Of a stretch of 64,000 nucleotides of DNA, positions 45,160 to 53,665 are shown piece by piece; within the stretch, counting starts at the first letter, position 1, and each line of letters starts with the position of its first letter. Origin of the DNA: Actinomadura sp. NBRC 104412. Lineage in GTDB: Bacteria > Actinomycetota > Actinomycetes > Streptosporangiales > Streptosporangiaceae. The position numbers were made by a program, and so were the translations under genes. The stretch lies in assembly GCF_030269515.1 (NCBI RefSeq), contig NZ_BSTM01000011.1, forward strand, positions 148,722 through 212,721, written 5' to 3'. Below the pieces are notes generated by a model. It did not search any database. It was not told the origin of the DNA and worked only from the letters and a program-made list of their open reading frames with translations.

Positions 45160-45456
45160 ATGAGCGATCCGACCGTGCCCGAACGGGCGAGCGCCCTGTT
45201 CGTCTCCCGGCTCCAGGCGTCCCGGTGTCCCAGTGCCGGGGAGGTCAGGGCCGTGGTGGAGGCGGAGCTGGCCGCCGGGACCGGAAATTGTATGGCCTGC
45301 GTGGCCCAGGAGGCGGGCGACCATCCGGAGATCTACCTGCCGCGGATGCGGTGGGCTCTGCGTGCGGTCGCCCAAGCCTACGCGGCGCAGGCGCAGCCCA
45401 ATGGAACGCAGGTGGAAATGGAGCCGGAACCGCCCTACGCGGCGGGCGTCCCGTAA
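45160..45456 (+). CDS. Hypothetical small protein
   Basis: Protein of 98 residues from ATG 45160 behind GGGGAAGG. It is helical, with a CMAC motif in the middle (GNCMACVAQEAGDHPEIYLPRM) and an acidic Pro-rich end. No family is recognised. The pair of cysteines could bind metal or be redox-active. The 197 bases before it, between it and the divergent DUF2203 gene, hold no other gene. Confidence 0.6.
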   Translation: MSDPTVPERASALFVSRLQASRCPSAGEVRAVVEAELAAGTGNCMACVAQEAGDHPEIYLPRMRWALRAVAQAYAAQAQPNGTQVEMEPEPPYAAGVP

Positions 45457-45654
45457 AAGTCCACAAAACATCTGATCTGACCTGGAGTCCCGCCATTGGG
45501 ACCGGGTAGCTACCTCCGCATGGGGGAGACGCCGTTCGAGCCCTTTTTCCACGGTCCGCCGGAACGCCGCCGCGGGCGCCGGGGATCGCGCCGGATGCCG
45601 CTGGAACGGACGTTCCGCTGCCGGTCTTCGGTGCGCGGCCCCGCCGTGGCGTCG

Positions 45655-46161
45655 ATGTCGAGATACCAGGAGTTCGTGCGCCTGCACGAGGCCATGTCGG
45701 AGCGGCCTCAGGTGCGGGTGACGCGCCTCTGGGCTTGCGGGTTCGGCGCCGCCCTGACGGTCGCCGCGCTCATGCTGGGTGGCGTGGGCCTGCTGAGGGG
45801 GCTGTTCGGCATCGAGGCCCCGGCCTTCATTCCGGACGATATCCCGACCATGACGGCGGCGTTCACCACCGCCCTGTGCGGGGCGGCCGCCGTCTTGCAG
45901 GCCACGGCCCTGCTGCACGTCCTTCTGGTCGTCGCCGAGACCCCGGTGAAGACCTTCGCGTGGGTCGGAGCCGCGGCCGTGTCGCTGGCGACGCTGTTGC
46001 CGCTGAGCCTGCGGATCCCACCGGACGTCGCGCTGGCGACGGCCGGGCTCGACCTCGCGGGGGGCGCGGCCGCCATCGTGCTGCTGGGCGCGGTCGCCAA
46101 CGCCTGCCTCCAATGGCCGGAGCCTCCACCGCAGCGCCGCCGCCGACACCGCAACCGCTGA
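45655..46161 (+). CDS. Four-span membrane protein (DUF6069-like), hypothetical
   Basis: From ATG 45655 the protein has 168 residues with four hydrophobic helices (GFGAALTVAALMLGGVGLL; ALCGAAAVLQATALLHVLLVV; FAWVGAAAVSLATLLPLSL; GGAAAIVLLGAVANACL) and a basic C terminus. The layout resembles small actinobacterial DUF6069 membrane proteins, though I am not certain. The frame is open back to 45496, with an Arg-rich segment; no start has a clear ribosome site, so the N terminus is unsure. Confidence 0.6.
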   Translation: MSRYQEFVRLHEAMSERPQVRVTRLWACGFGAALTVAALMLGGVGLLRGLFGIEAPAFIPDDIPTMTAAFTTALCGAAAVLQATALLHVLLVVAETPVKTFAWVGAAAVSLATLLPLSLRIPPDVALATAGLDLAGGAAAIVLLGAVANACLQWPEPPPQRRRRHRNR

Positions 46162-46187
46162 CGCGCCCGCCCTAGCTGCTCACGCCT

Positions 46188-46643
46188 TCAGGGGACGACG
46201 GTGACCGGCCAGCGCCCGGCGCGGACCAGCCGTATCGCGACCGAGCCGACGAACCGGTGCCCCGCCTTGGCGGACGCGCCGACGACCACGGCGTCGGCCT
46301 TGACCTCGTCGGCGATCCGTGCCAGCACGGTGACCGCGTCCCCGTGCTCAAGGACCACCTCGTACCGTACGCCGGGCATCTGCTCGGCGACCCGGCGCAG
46401 CTCGGCCCGCAGCTCTTCGGCGAGCTCCTCGGCGGTCTCGCGCATGATCGCCGCGCCTCCGGCGGTGAGCGTGGAGATCGTGGTCATCGGCGTGACCTGC
46501 ACCAGGATCAGCCGCGCGCCGCTCCGCCTGGCCAGCCCCCAGGCGTAGGCGCCGGCGCGCAGCGAGGTCTCCGAGCCGTCGACGCCGACCACGATCACCC
46601 GCGGACCATCGCTGACCGGCTCGAACGGCCGCTCCTCACTCAT
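46188..46643 (-). CDS. Universal stress protein (UspA family)
   Basis: Cytosolic protein of 151 residues. It opens VIVVGVDGSETSLRAGAYAWGLARRSGARLILVQV and ends with the nucleotide-binding pattern VVVGASAKAGHRFVGSVAIRLVRAGRWPVTVVP. The G-x2-G-x9-GS spacing is only partly kept, so ATP binding is likely but unproven. It probably responds to stress or starvation. Confidence 0.93.
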   Translation of the reverse strand: MSEERPFEPVSDGPRVIVVGVDGSETSLRAGAYAWGLARRSGARLILVQVTPMTTISTLTAGGAAIMRETAEELAEELRAELRRVAEQMPGVRYEVVLEHGDAVTVLARIADEVKADAVVVGASAKAGHRFVGSVAIRLVRAGRWPVTVVP

Positions 46644-46927
46644 CGCGCCTCCGACGCCGCGCCGAGCCTTCTTGTCCCCGCCCCTTGCCCGCCAGCTTAA
46701 CGAGGCGGTACGTCGTCACTCGTTCGCCACTCGTTCTCCTGGTTTGCCGTGCGCCTGGTGGAAAGGAGATCGTCGGTCACCCTTGGCCCGCCTTGGTAAA
46801 GGGAGTCCCCAGAGAACCTTTGCGGTGTCCTTGGACAACCATGCCCTGGGTGTGTCGCCGGAGTGCCCGGCATATCACCGACCGTAGTGTGCTCGCCGAT
46901 GAGGCACCAGCGTCCAGGGGGCAGTGA
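46644..46927 (+). promoter_or_regulatory. Upstream region of the lipid-synthase operon
   Basis: 284 bases without a gene, between the divergent usp gene and the first megasynthase gene. It contains a direct repeat CACTCGTTC at 46717 and 46728, an 11-base (one helical turn) spacing suited to a regulator bound on one face of the DNA. It also contains a small palindrome GTCC-TT-GGAC (about 46827-46836). No clear -10/-35 is seen. Confidence 0.45.
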
Positions 46928-49900
46928 ATGACGGCTGAGGTTGGCACGGACGGCACCGAGGTCGGTACGGGGAACGCTGGGGGTGGTACGGACGCCGCAC
47001 GCGATCTTCCACCCGCCGACATCATCGGGATCGGCCCGTTCGGGCGGCCCGCGCCCCGGCTGGTCACGGCGGTGTGCCGGGCCGGTGGCCTCGGCGTCCT
47101 GGACCTCGGGACGGACCGGGCCGCCGCGCTGGCGGCCCTCGCCGACGTCATGCGCTGGTGGCGGGGTGCGTTCGGCGTCCGCGTCCCCGCGGGCTGCGAG
47201 GTCCGCCCCGAGGACCTTCCGGACGCGGTCCGCACGGTCCTGATCGACGCCGCCGCGCTCCGTCCCGAACCGCCGCGTCTGGAGCGCCCGGAGCGCCCGG
47301 AGCCCGTGCAGGAGGCGCGTCCCGTCGACGAGGCGGGTGCCTGGTCGGCGCCGGGCGGCGACCCGTACGACGATGACTGGACGGTGCGCATCGCTCCCCC
47401 CGGCGCCGTCCCCGGTGTGCAGAGGATCGAGGGCGTCCCGGGCACCGCGAGCGCGCCCCAGGGGTACGAGGCCGACGACGGCCTGATCGACGCGTTCGCG
47501 TTCGCGGTGGGAGGCCGCCGCGTCCTGATCGAGGTGGTGGACCCCGAAGAGGCGATCGCGGCGCTCGCCAGGTTCGGCGGAAGCGGCGTTCTGGGCGGCC
47601 TGGTCGCGCGGGGCTTCGAGGGCGGCGGCCGGGTCGGGCACCTGACCACGTTCGTGCTGCTCCAGCGGCTGCTCGGGGACGCCCAGGTGAACGTCCCCGT
47701 GTGGGCGTGCGGCGGGATCGGCCCGCACACGGCCGCCGCCGCGGTCGCGGGCGGCGCCGCGGGCGTCGTTCTGGACTCCCAGCTCGCGCTGGTCCGCGAG
47801 GTGGAGGCGCCCGCCGACATCGCCGCCGCCGTGGCCTCCATGGACGGCGCCGAGACCCGGATCGTCCAGGGCCGGCGCGTCTACGCGGGCTCGGGCGGCA
47901 GGCCGCTGCCGGTCGGGCAGGACGGAGCGCTGGCCCGCCCGCTGGCCGCCCGGTACAAGACGGCCGGTGGCGTGGTGCAGGCCATCCGGGCGGAGATCGC
48001 CGCCCATATCCGGGCCGCCGTCCGCGCGGAACCGCTCGCCCCGAAGGACGTCCGGGACGCGCCGGAGGCGGGCCGCCGCTACCCGATCGCCCAGGGCCCG
48101 ATGACCCGCGTCAGCGACCGGCCGGTGTTCGCCGCCGCGGTCGCGCAGGACGGCGGGCTCCCGTTCCTGGCGCTCGCGCTCATGGACGGCGAGGAGGCAC
48201 GGTCCCTCCTGCGCGACACCGCCGAACGGCTCGGCGACCTGCCGTGGGGCGTGGGGATCCTCGGCTTCGTCCCGCCCGAGGTGCGCGAGGCGCAACTGGA
48301 GGCGATCCGCGCGGTCCGGCCCCCGTACGCGCTGATCGCGGGGGGACGTCCCGCGCACGCGGCGTCCCTCGAGGCGGCCGGGATCAGCACCTACCTGCAC
48401 GTGTCCTCGCCCGCGAGGCTGGAGCGACTCCTGGCCGAGGGCGCCCGCAAGTTCGTCTTCGAGGGCGCCGAGTGCGGCGGGCACATCGGTCCGCGCGGCT
48501 CCTTCGCCCTCTGGGAGGCGCAGGTCGAACGGCTTCTGGCCTTCTGCGACGCGAACCGGGACGCCGACGGCGGCCGGGGTGTCGCCGCCGAGCTGTCGGT
48601 GATGTTCGCGGGCGGCATCCATGACGAGCGCTCGGCGGCGATGGTGGCGGCGCTGGCCGGCCCGCTGGCCGAGCGGGGCGCCGACATCCGCGTCCTGATG
48701 GGGACCGCGTACCTGTTCACCTACGAGGCGGTCGCGTCCGGGGCGATCACGCCGGGGTACCAGCAGGCCGCCGTCGAATGCGATGGGACCGCCCTCCTGG
48801 AGACCTCGCCCGGCCAGGTGACCCGGTGCGCGTGGTCCCCGTACGTGGAGACGTTCACCGACGAGCGCCGCCGCCTGGAGGAGCTGGGGACACCGCCCAG
48901 CGAGATGGGGCGGCGGCTGGAGGACCTGAACCTGGGCCGGTTGCGCATCGCCAGCAAGGGGCTGCGCCGCGTCCCCGGCGGCGAGCCCCCGCCCGCCGGC
49001 ACCGCGGGGGAGGAGACGCACGGGCTGATCTCGGTGGACTCGGCGGAGCAGCGCCGCGAAGGGATGTTCATGCTGGGCCAGGTGGCGGCGCTGCGCTGGG
49101 CCACCACCAGCATCACGGGGCTGCACGAGCAGGTCAGCACGGGCGCGACGTTCTTCCTCGCCACCCGTGCCGCCACCCTGGGCCTGGCCGGTCCCGAGCC
49201 CCGCCGCGAGCCCGCCGCGCCATGCCCGATGGACATCGCGATCGTCGGCGTCGCCTGCGTGTTCCCCGGCGCCCCCGACACCGCGTCGTACTGGGCGAAC
49301 ATCGTGCGCGGCGTGGACGCGGTCACCGAGGTCCCCGCCGAGCGCTGGGACCCGGAGCTCTACTACGACCCGGACGCCGGGCGTGAGGGCACGACACCGT
49401 GCAAATGGGGTGGTTTCATCCCCGGCATCCCGTTCGACGCGCTGGCGCACGGCGTGCCGCCGAAGTCGCTGGGCAGCATCGACCCGGCGCACCTGCTCGG
49501 CCTGGAGGTCGCCGCGCGGGCCTTGCGGGACGCGGGATACGGCGACCGCCCGTTCGACCGTTCACGCGCCTCGGTGTTCTTCGGCGCCGCGACGGGCACC
49601 GGGCTCGGCGCCGCGTACGCGATGCGGGCGCTGCTCCCGATGTACTACGGCGACGTCCCGCCCGGCCTGGACGCCCAGCTCCCGCGCCCGACCGAGGACT
49701 CCCTGCCCGGCGCGCTCCCCGGCATGATCGCCGGGCGGATCGCGGAACGGCTCGGCCTCGGCGGCACGGCCTGCGCGATCGCCGGTGACAGCGGCATGGC
49801 CACGCTGGACGCCGCGTGCAAGGAACTGCTGTCGGGCGGCAGCGACCTGGTGCTGTGCGGAGCCTCCGACCTGCGCAACGGCATCCACGACTACCTGCTC

Positions 49901-52900
49901 GCCGCCGCGGCCGGTGAGCTGTCCCCGAGCGGGCGGTGCGCGCCGTTCGACGCCTCGTCCGACGGCTTCGTGCCCGGTGAGGGCGTGGCCTGCGTGGCGC
50001 TCAAGCGGCTGGCCGACGCCGAACGCGACGGCGACCGGATCTACGCGGTGATCAAGTCCGTGGTCGGGGGCGCCGCGGCGGACGGCGAGAGCCCGTACCT
50101 GCGGGCCGGTGTCTCCCCGGCCAGGGTGGGCTTGGTCGAGGCGGAGGGCACCGGAACGCCGGACGGGGACCGGGCCGAGCTGGCCGCGCTCACCCGGACG
50201 TTCACCGCCGCGGGCGCGCGGCCGGGCGGCACGACGCTGGGCTCGGTGCGGTCGCAGATCGGCCACACCCGGGGCGCCGCCGGGCTGGCCGGGCTGATCA
50301 AGACGGCCTTCGCCCTGCACACCGGCACCCTCCCCGGAACCCTCCACCTGACGGCTCCCACACCGGACTGGGACGCGGCGACCAGCCCCTTCGCCTTCGG
50401 GCGCACGACGCGTCCCTGGGCGGCGCCGCCGGCCGGCCGCTACGCGGGGCTGCGCGGCCCCGGTTCCGGCGGCGCCGCCTTCCACGCGGTCCTGGCCGGG
50501 TACGACGGCGCTCCCGAGCCGGTGTCGGGGATCAGCGCGTGGCCCGCCGAGCTGTTCCTGATCCGGGGCGCCGGGCGCGCCGCGGCCCGCGCGGAGCTGG
50601 ACCGGCTCGGCGTGCTGCTGGCCCCCGGATCGCCCGCCTCCCGGCCGCGGCTGCGCGACCTGGCCAGGACGTTCGCGGAGGGCGAGGGGCCGGTCCAGGT
50701 CGCGCTGGTGGCGACCGGCCTGGACGACCTGGAACGCAAGCTCGCCGCCGCCCGCGAGTTCCGCGCCATCCCGGGCGTGTACGTCGCGGACGAGGACAGG
50801 CCCGAGAACCCTGGGCAGGTCGCGTTCCTCTACCCCGGGCAGGGCAGCCAGCGGCCCGGCATGCTCGCCGACCTGTTCGTGGCGTTCCCCCGGCTCCAGC
50901 GGCTGCTGCGGCTGGACGGCGGCCGGTACGCGGACGCGATGTTCCCGCCCGCCGCGTTCACCCCCGAGGACGCGGAACGGCAGCGGATCGCGTTCACCGA
51001 CACCCGGGTGGCGCAGCCCGCGCTGGGCATCGCCGGGCTCGCCGTGCACCGGCTGCTCACCGCGCTCGGCGTCCGCCCGGACCTGGCCGCCGGGCACAGC
51101 CATGGCGAGCTCGTCGCGCTGTGCGCCGCCGGCGTCTTCGGCGAGGAGGATCTGGTCGCCCTCAGCGCCGTCCGCGCCGAGGCCGTGCTCGCGGCGGCCG
51201 GCACGGCGGACGGCACGGCGGCCGGGGACGCGGGCGCGATGGCCGTCGTCGCGGCGCGGCTGGAGGAGGTCCGCACCGTCCTCGCCGGTGTCGGCGAGGT
51301 CGTGGTCGCCAACCACAACGCGCCCCGCCAGGTGGTGATCTCCGGTTCGTCGGCGGGCGTCGACACGGCCCTGGGCGTCCTGCACGAGCACGGCATCCGC
51401 GCCAAGCGGCTGCCCGTCGCGTGCGCATTCCACAGCCCGCTGGTCGCGCGGGCGTCGGCGGTGCTGCGGGCCGAGCTGGAACGCCGTGACCTCCGCTCGC
51501 CCGCCTACCCGGTGTGGTCGAACTCGGGCGCCGTCCCGTACGACACCGACCCGGCCGAGCTGCGCGGCACGCTGGCGGGCCAGGTCGCCGTGCCGGTCCG
51601 GTTCGTGGAGCAGATCGAGGCGATGTACGAGTCGGGCGCCCGCGTCTTCGTCGAGGCCGGTCCCGGGCGGGCGCTCACGCAGCTCGTCAGGATGATCCTG
51701 GCCGACCGCCCGCACACCGCCGTCGCCGTCGACGCGCCTCCCGAAGAGGGGGAGGCGGGCGGCCTGGAACGGCTGCTTCCCGCCTTGGCCCGGCTCGCCG
51801 TGGCGGGCGTCCCGGTGGATCCGCTCCCGCTGTTCTCGGGACGGGACGCGCGCCCCATCGCGGCGGGCGACGAGCAACCGGTGCCCGGCTGGATCGTCGA
51901 CGGCCATCTGGTCCGCACGGCCGACGGCGCCCCGCTCAGGAACGGCCTGCGGCCCGCCGAGCGGATCTCGCCGTTCCCCGAGCACGTGCCCGAGCACGGG
52001 GACGGTCAGGCGGTCCACCTGCCCGCGGGGATGACGGCGCACCAGACCTTGCAGGACAGCGCCGCGGAGGAGGCGGTTCTGGAGTACCTGCGCGCCGGGC
52101 GCGAGCTGGTCGCGGCGCAACGTGAAGTGCTCCTCAACTACCTGTCCGGATCCGTTCCGGACGACGGGCGGCACGCCGACGAGGACACCGGACCGGCGGA
52201 CGAGCCCCCGCCCGCCGAGAGCGTCCCTCCCCTCCCGGTTCCGGGGCCGCGGCGCGCCCTGCCCGGCGAGGTCGTCCACGCCGCGATCGAACCGCCCCGC
52301 GCGCCGGAGGCCGACGGCGACCCCGTGCCGTCGTCCACCGAGCCGCCGAAGGTCCCGGACGTGACCGAGGCGCAAGCCACCAGGCCGCTGCGCCAGGTCG
52401 TGCGCATGACCCGGCTCCCGGACGCGCCCGCCGGCCTGGAGCTCGAGGCCGAGTCCCGGCGCTACGCGGGCCTCCGGTTCGTGATCGTGGACGACGGCTG
52501 CGGCGTCGCCCTCGAACTCGGGGCCCTGCTGGAGCGCATGGGCGCGCAGGTGCGGACCCCGATGGAGCCCGAGGGGCCCTGCGACGGCCTGGTGCACCTG
52601 GCGGCGCTCCGGCAGGGCTGCGGGCCGGTGCTGCCCGGCGCCTACGGCGGCATCCGGGACGCGCTGAACGGGGGCGCGCGCTGGGTGGTGTTGGCGACCG
52701 GTTCGGGCGGGACGTTCGGACGCCGCTACGATGGCAGCGGCATCGGCGACCCGACCCCCGGAGCGGGGCTGCGTGGGCTGGCCCGCACGCTGGCACGGGA
52801 GTATCCGGAGGCGCTGGTGCGGGCGCTGGACGTCGACACCAAGGACAGCCCGCGCGCCATCGCGCTGCGGATCCTGGCGGAGATGGCCGACCCGGACGCG

Positions 52901-53665
52901 CCGGTCGAGGTGGGGCACGACGGCGGCACCCGGTGCGCGCTCACCGTCGTCCCCGCCCAGACGATCAGCCCCGCCGGGACGTTCGCCCTGGACGCGAACG
53001 GCGTCGTCCTGCTCACCGGGGGAGCGGGCGGCGTCACGGGCCGGGTCGCGCTCGAACTGGCCCGCAGGACCGGCTGCCACCTCGAACTGGTGGGCGCGAC
53101 ACCGGACTCTCTGCCGAACTCCCTGCCGGACTACATGAACGAGCTGAGCCGCCACGCCGCCTCCGTCCGCCGCCACTCCCTGGACGTGCGGGACTTGCAG
53201 GCGGTCAGCGCCCTGGTGGAGGACGTCTATGAGCGCCACGGCCGCCTGGACGGCGTCGTCCACGGAGCGGGGAACCCCGACGATCTACCCGTCGACGGCG
53301 ACGATCCCGGCTCCTTTGCCCGGATCTACCGGACGAAGGTCGACGGCGCCCGCGCGCTGGCCGCCTCGGTACGGCCCGATCTGGGCTTCTTCGTGGTGCT
53401 GGGAAGCGCCACGGGTTCGTACGGCGGCCCGTACCGGATCGGCCACGCCGCCGCCGGAGACGCCTGCGCCACGCTCGCGCACGTCTGGCGCACGACGCTA
53501 CGCGGCCGCATCCTGGTGGCGGGCTGGGGCCCGTGGGCGGGCGAACCGCAGGCCGTGCCGGGGGACGTCCCGCCGCTGGACCCGGACGCGGCGGTGGCGG
53601 CCCTGCTCGACGAGATCGCGCAAGGGGACGAGCCGCAGGTCGTGTTCACGGCGGTTCCCACATGA
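46928..53665 (+). CDS. Megasynthase 1: tandem nitronate-monooxygenase/PfaD-like, KS-like (CLF-type), AT, KR-like
   Basis: A 2245-residue synthase. Residues about 30-345 and 384-645 are two FMN TIM barrels of the nitronate monooxygenase/PfaD class (second: ECGGH with His519), the likely enoyl reductase. Residues 768-1190 are a ketosynthase fold, but the active-site Cys is Ser955 (AGDSGMATLDAA) and the first His is Glu1073 (EAEGTGTPDGD), while His1113 remains; this is a chain-length-factor-like KS. Residues about 1297-1640 are an acyltransferase with intact GHSHGE (Ser1391). A Pro-rich linker has no ACP. A structural plus Rossmann KR pair ends the protein; the expected catalytic Tyr is His2173 (YRIGHAAAGD), so reduction is doubtful. 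It is coupled to megasynthase 2 by ATGA. Confidence 0.88.
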   Translation: MTAEVGTDGTEVGTGNAGGGTDAARDLPPADIIGIGPFGRPAPRLVTAVCRAGGLGVLDLGTDRAAALAALADVMRWWRGAFGVRVPAGCEVRPEDLPDAVRTVLIDAAALRPEPPRLERPERPEPVQEARPVDEAGAWSAPGGDPYDDDWTVRIAPPGAVPGVQRIEGVPGTASAPQGYEADDGLIDAFAFAVGGRRVLIEVVDPEEAIAALARFGGSGVLGGLVARGFEGGGRVGHLTTFVLLQRLLGDAQVNVPVWACGGIGPHTAAAAVAGGAAGVVLDSQLALVREVEAPADIAAAVASMDGAETRIVQGRRVYAGSGGRPLPVGQDGALARPLAARYKTAGGVVQAIRAEIAAHIRAAVRAEPLAPKDVRDAPEAGRRYPIAQGPMTRVSDRPVFAAAVAQDGGLPFLALALMDGEEARSLLRDTAERLGDLPWGVGILGFVPPEVREAQLEAIRAVRPPYALIAGGRPAHAASLEAAGISTYLHVSSPARLERLLAEGARKFVFEGAECGGHIGPRGSFALWEAQVERLLAFCDANRDADGGRGVAAELSVMFAGGIHDERSAAMVAALAGPLAERGADIRVLMGTAYLFTYEAVASGAITPGYQQAAVECDGTALLETSPGQVTRCAWSPYVETFTDERRRLEELGTPPSEMGRRLEDLNLGRLRIASKGLRRVPGGEPPPAGTAGEETHGLISVDSAEQRREGMFMLGQVAALRWATTSITGLHEQVSTGATFFLATRAATLGLAGPEPRREPAAPCPMDIAIVGVACVFPGAPDTASYWANIVRGVDAVTEVPAERWDPELYYDPDAGREGTTPCKWGGFIPGIPFDALAHGVPPKSLGSIDPAHLLGLEVAARALRDAGYGDRPFDRSRASVFFGAATGTGLGAAYAMRALLPMYYGDVPPGLDAQLPRPTEDSLPGALPGMIAGRIAERLGLGGTACAIAGDSGMATLDAACKELLSGGSDLVLCGASDLRNGIHDYLLAAAAGELSPSGRCAPFDASSDGFVPGEGVACVALKRLADAERDGDRIYAVIKSVVGGAAADGESPYLRAGVSPARVGLVEAEGTGTPDGDRAELAALTRTFTAAGARPGGTTLGSVRSQIGHTRGAAGLAGLIKTAFALHTGTLPGTLHLTAPTPDWDAATSPFAFGRTTRPWAAPPAGRYAGLRGPGSGGAAFHAVLAGYDGAPEPVSGISAWPAELFLIRGAGRAAARAELDRLGVLLAPGSPASRPRLRDLARTFAEGEGPVQVALVATGLDDLERKLAAAREFRAIPGVYVADEDRPENPGQVAFLYPGQGSQRPGMLADLFVAFPRLQRLLRLDGGRYADAMFPPAAFTPEDAERQRIAFTDTRVAQPALGIAGLAVHRLLTALGVRPDLAAGHSHGELVALCAAGVFGEEDLVALSAVRAEAVLAAAGTADGTAAGDAGAMAVVAARLEEVRTVLAGVGEVVVANHNAPRQVVISGSSAGVDTALGVLHEHGIRAKRLPVACAFHSPLVARASAVLRAELERRDLRSPAYPVWSNSGAVPYDTDPAELRGTLAGQVAVPVRFVEQIEAMYESGARVFVEAGPGRALTQLVRMILADRPHTAVAVDAPPEEGEAGGLERLLPALARLAVAGVPVDPLPLFSGRDARPIAAGDEQPVPGWIVDGHLVRTADGAPLRNGLRPAERISPFPEHVPEHGDGQAVHLPAGMTAHQTLQDSAAEEAVLEYLRAGRELVAAQREVLLNYLSGSVPDDGRHADEDTGPADEPPPAESVPPLPVPGPRRALPGEVVHAAIEPPRAPEADGDPVPSSTEPPKVPDVTEAQATRPLRQVVRMTRLPDAPAGLELEAESRRYAGLRFVIVDDGCGVALELGALLERMGAQVRTPMEPEGPCDGLVHLAALRQGCGPVLPGAYGGIRDALNGGARWVVLATGSGGTFGRRYDGSGIGDPTPGAGLRGLARTLAREYPEALVRALDVDTKDSPRAIALRILAEMADPDAPVEVGHDGGTRCALTVVPAQTISPAGTFALDANGVVLLTGGAGGVTGRVALELARRTGCHLELVGATPDSLPNSLPDYMNELSRHAASVRRHSLDVRDLQAVSALVEDVYERHGRLDGVVHGAGNPDDLPVDGDDPGSFARIYRTKVDGARALAASVRPDLGFFVVLGSATGSYGGPYRIGHAAAGDACATLAHVWRTTLRGRILVAGWGPWAGEPQAVPGDVPPLDPDAAVAALLDEIAQGDEPQVVFTAVPT

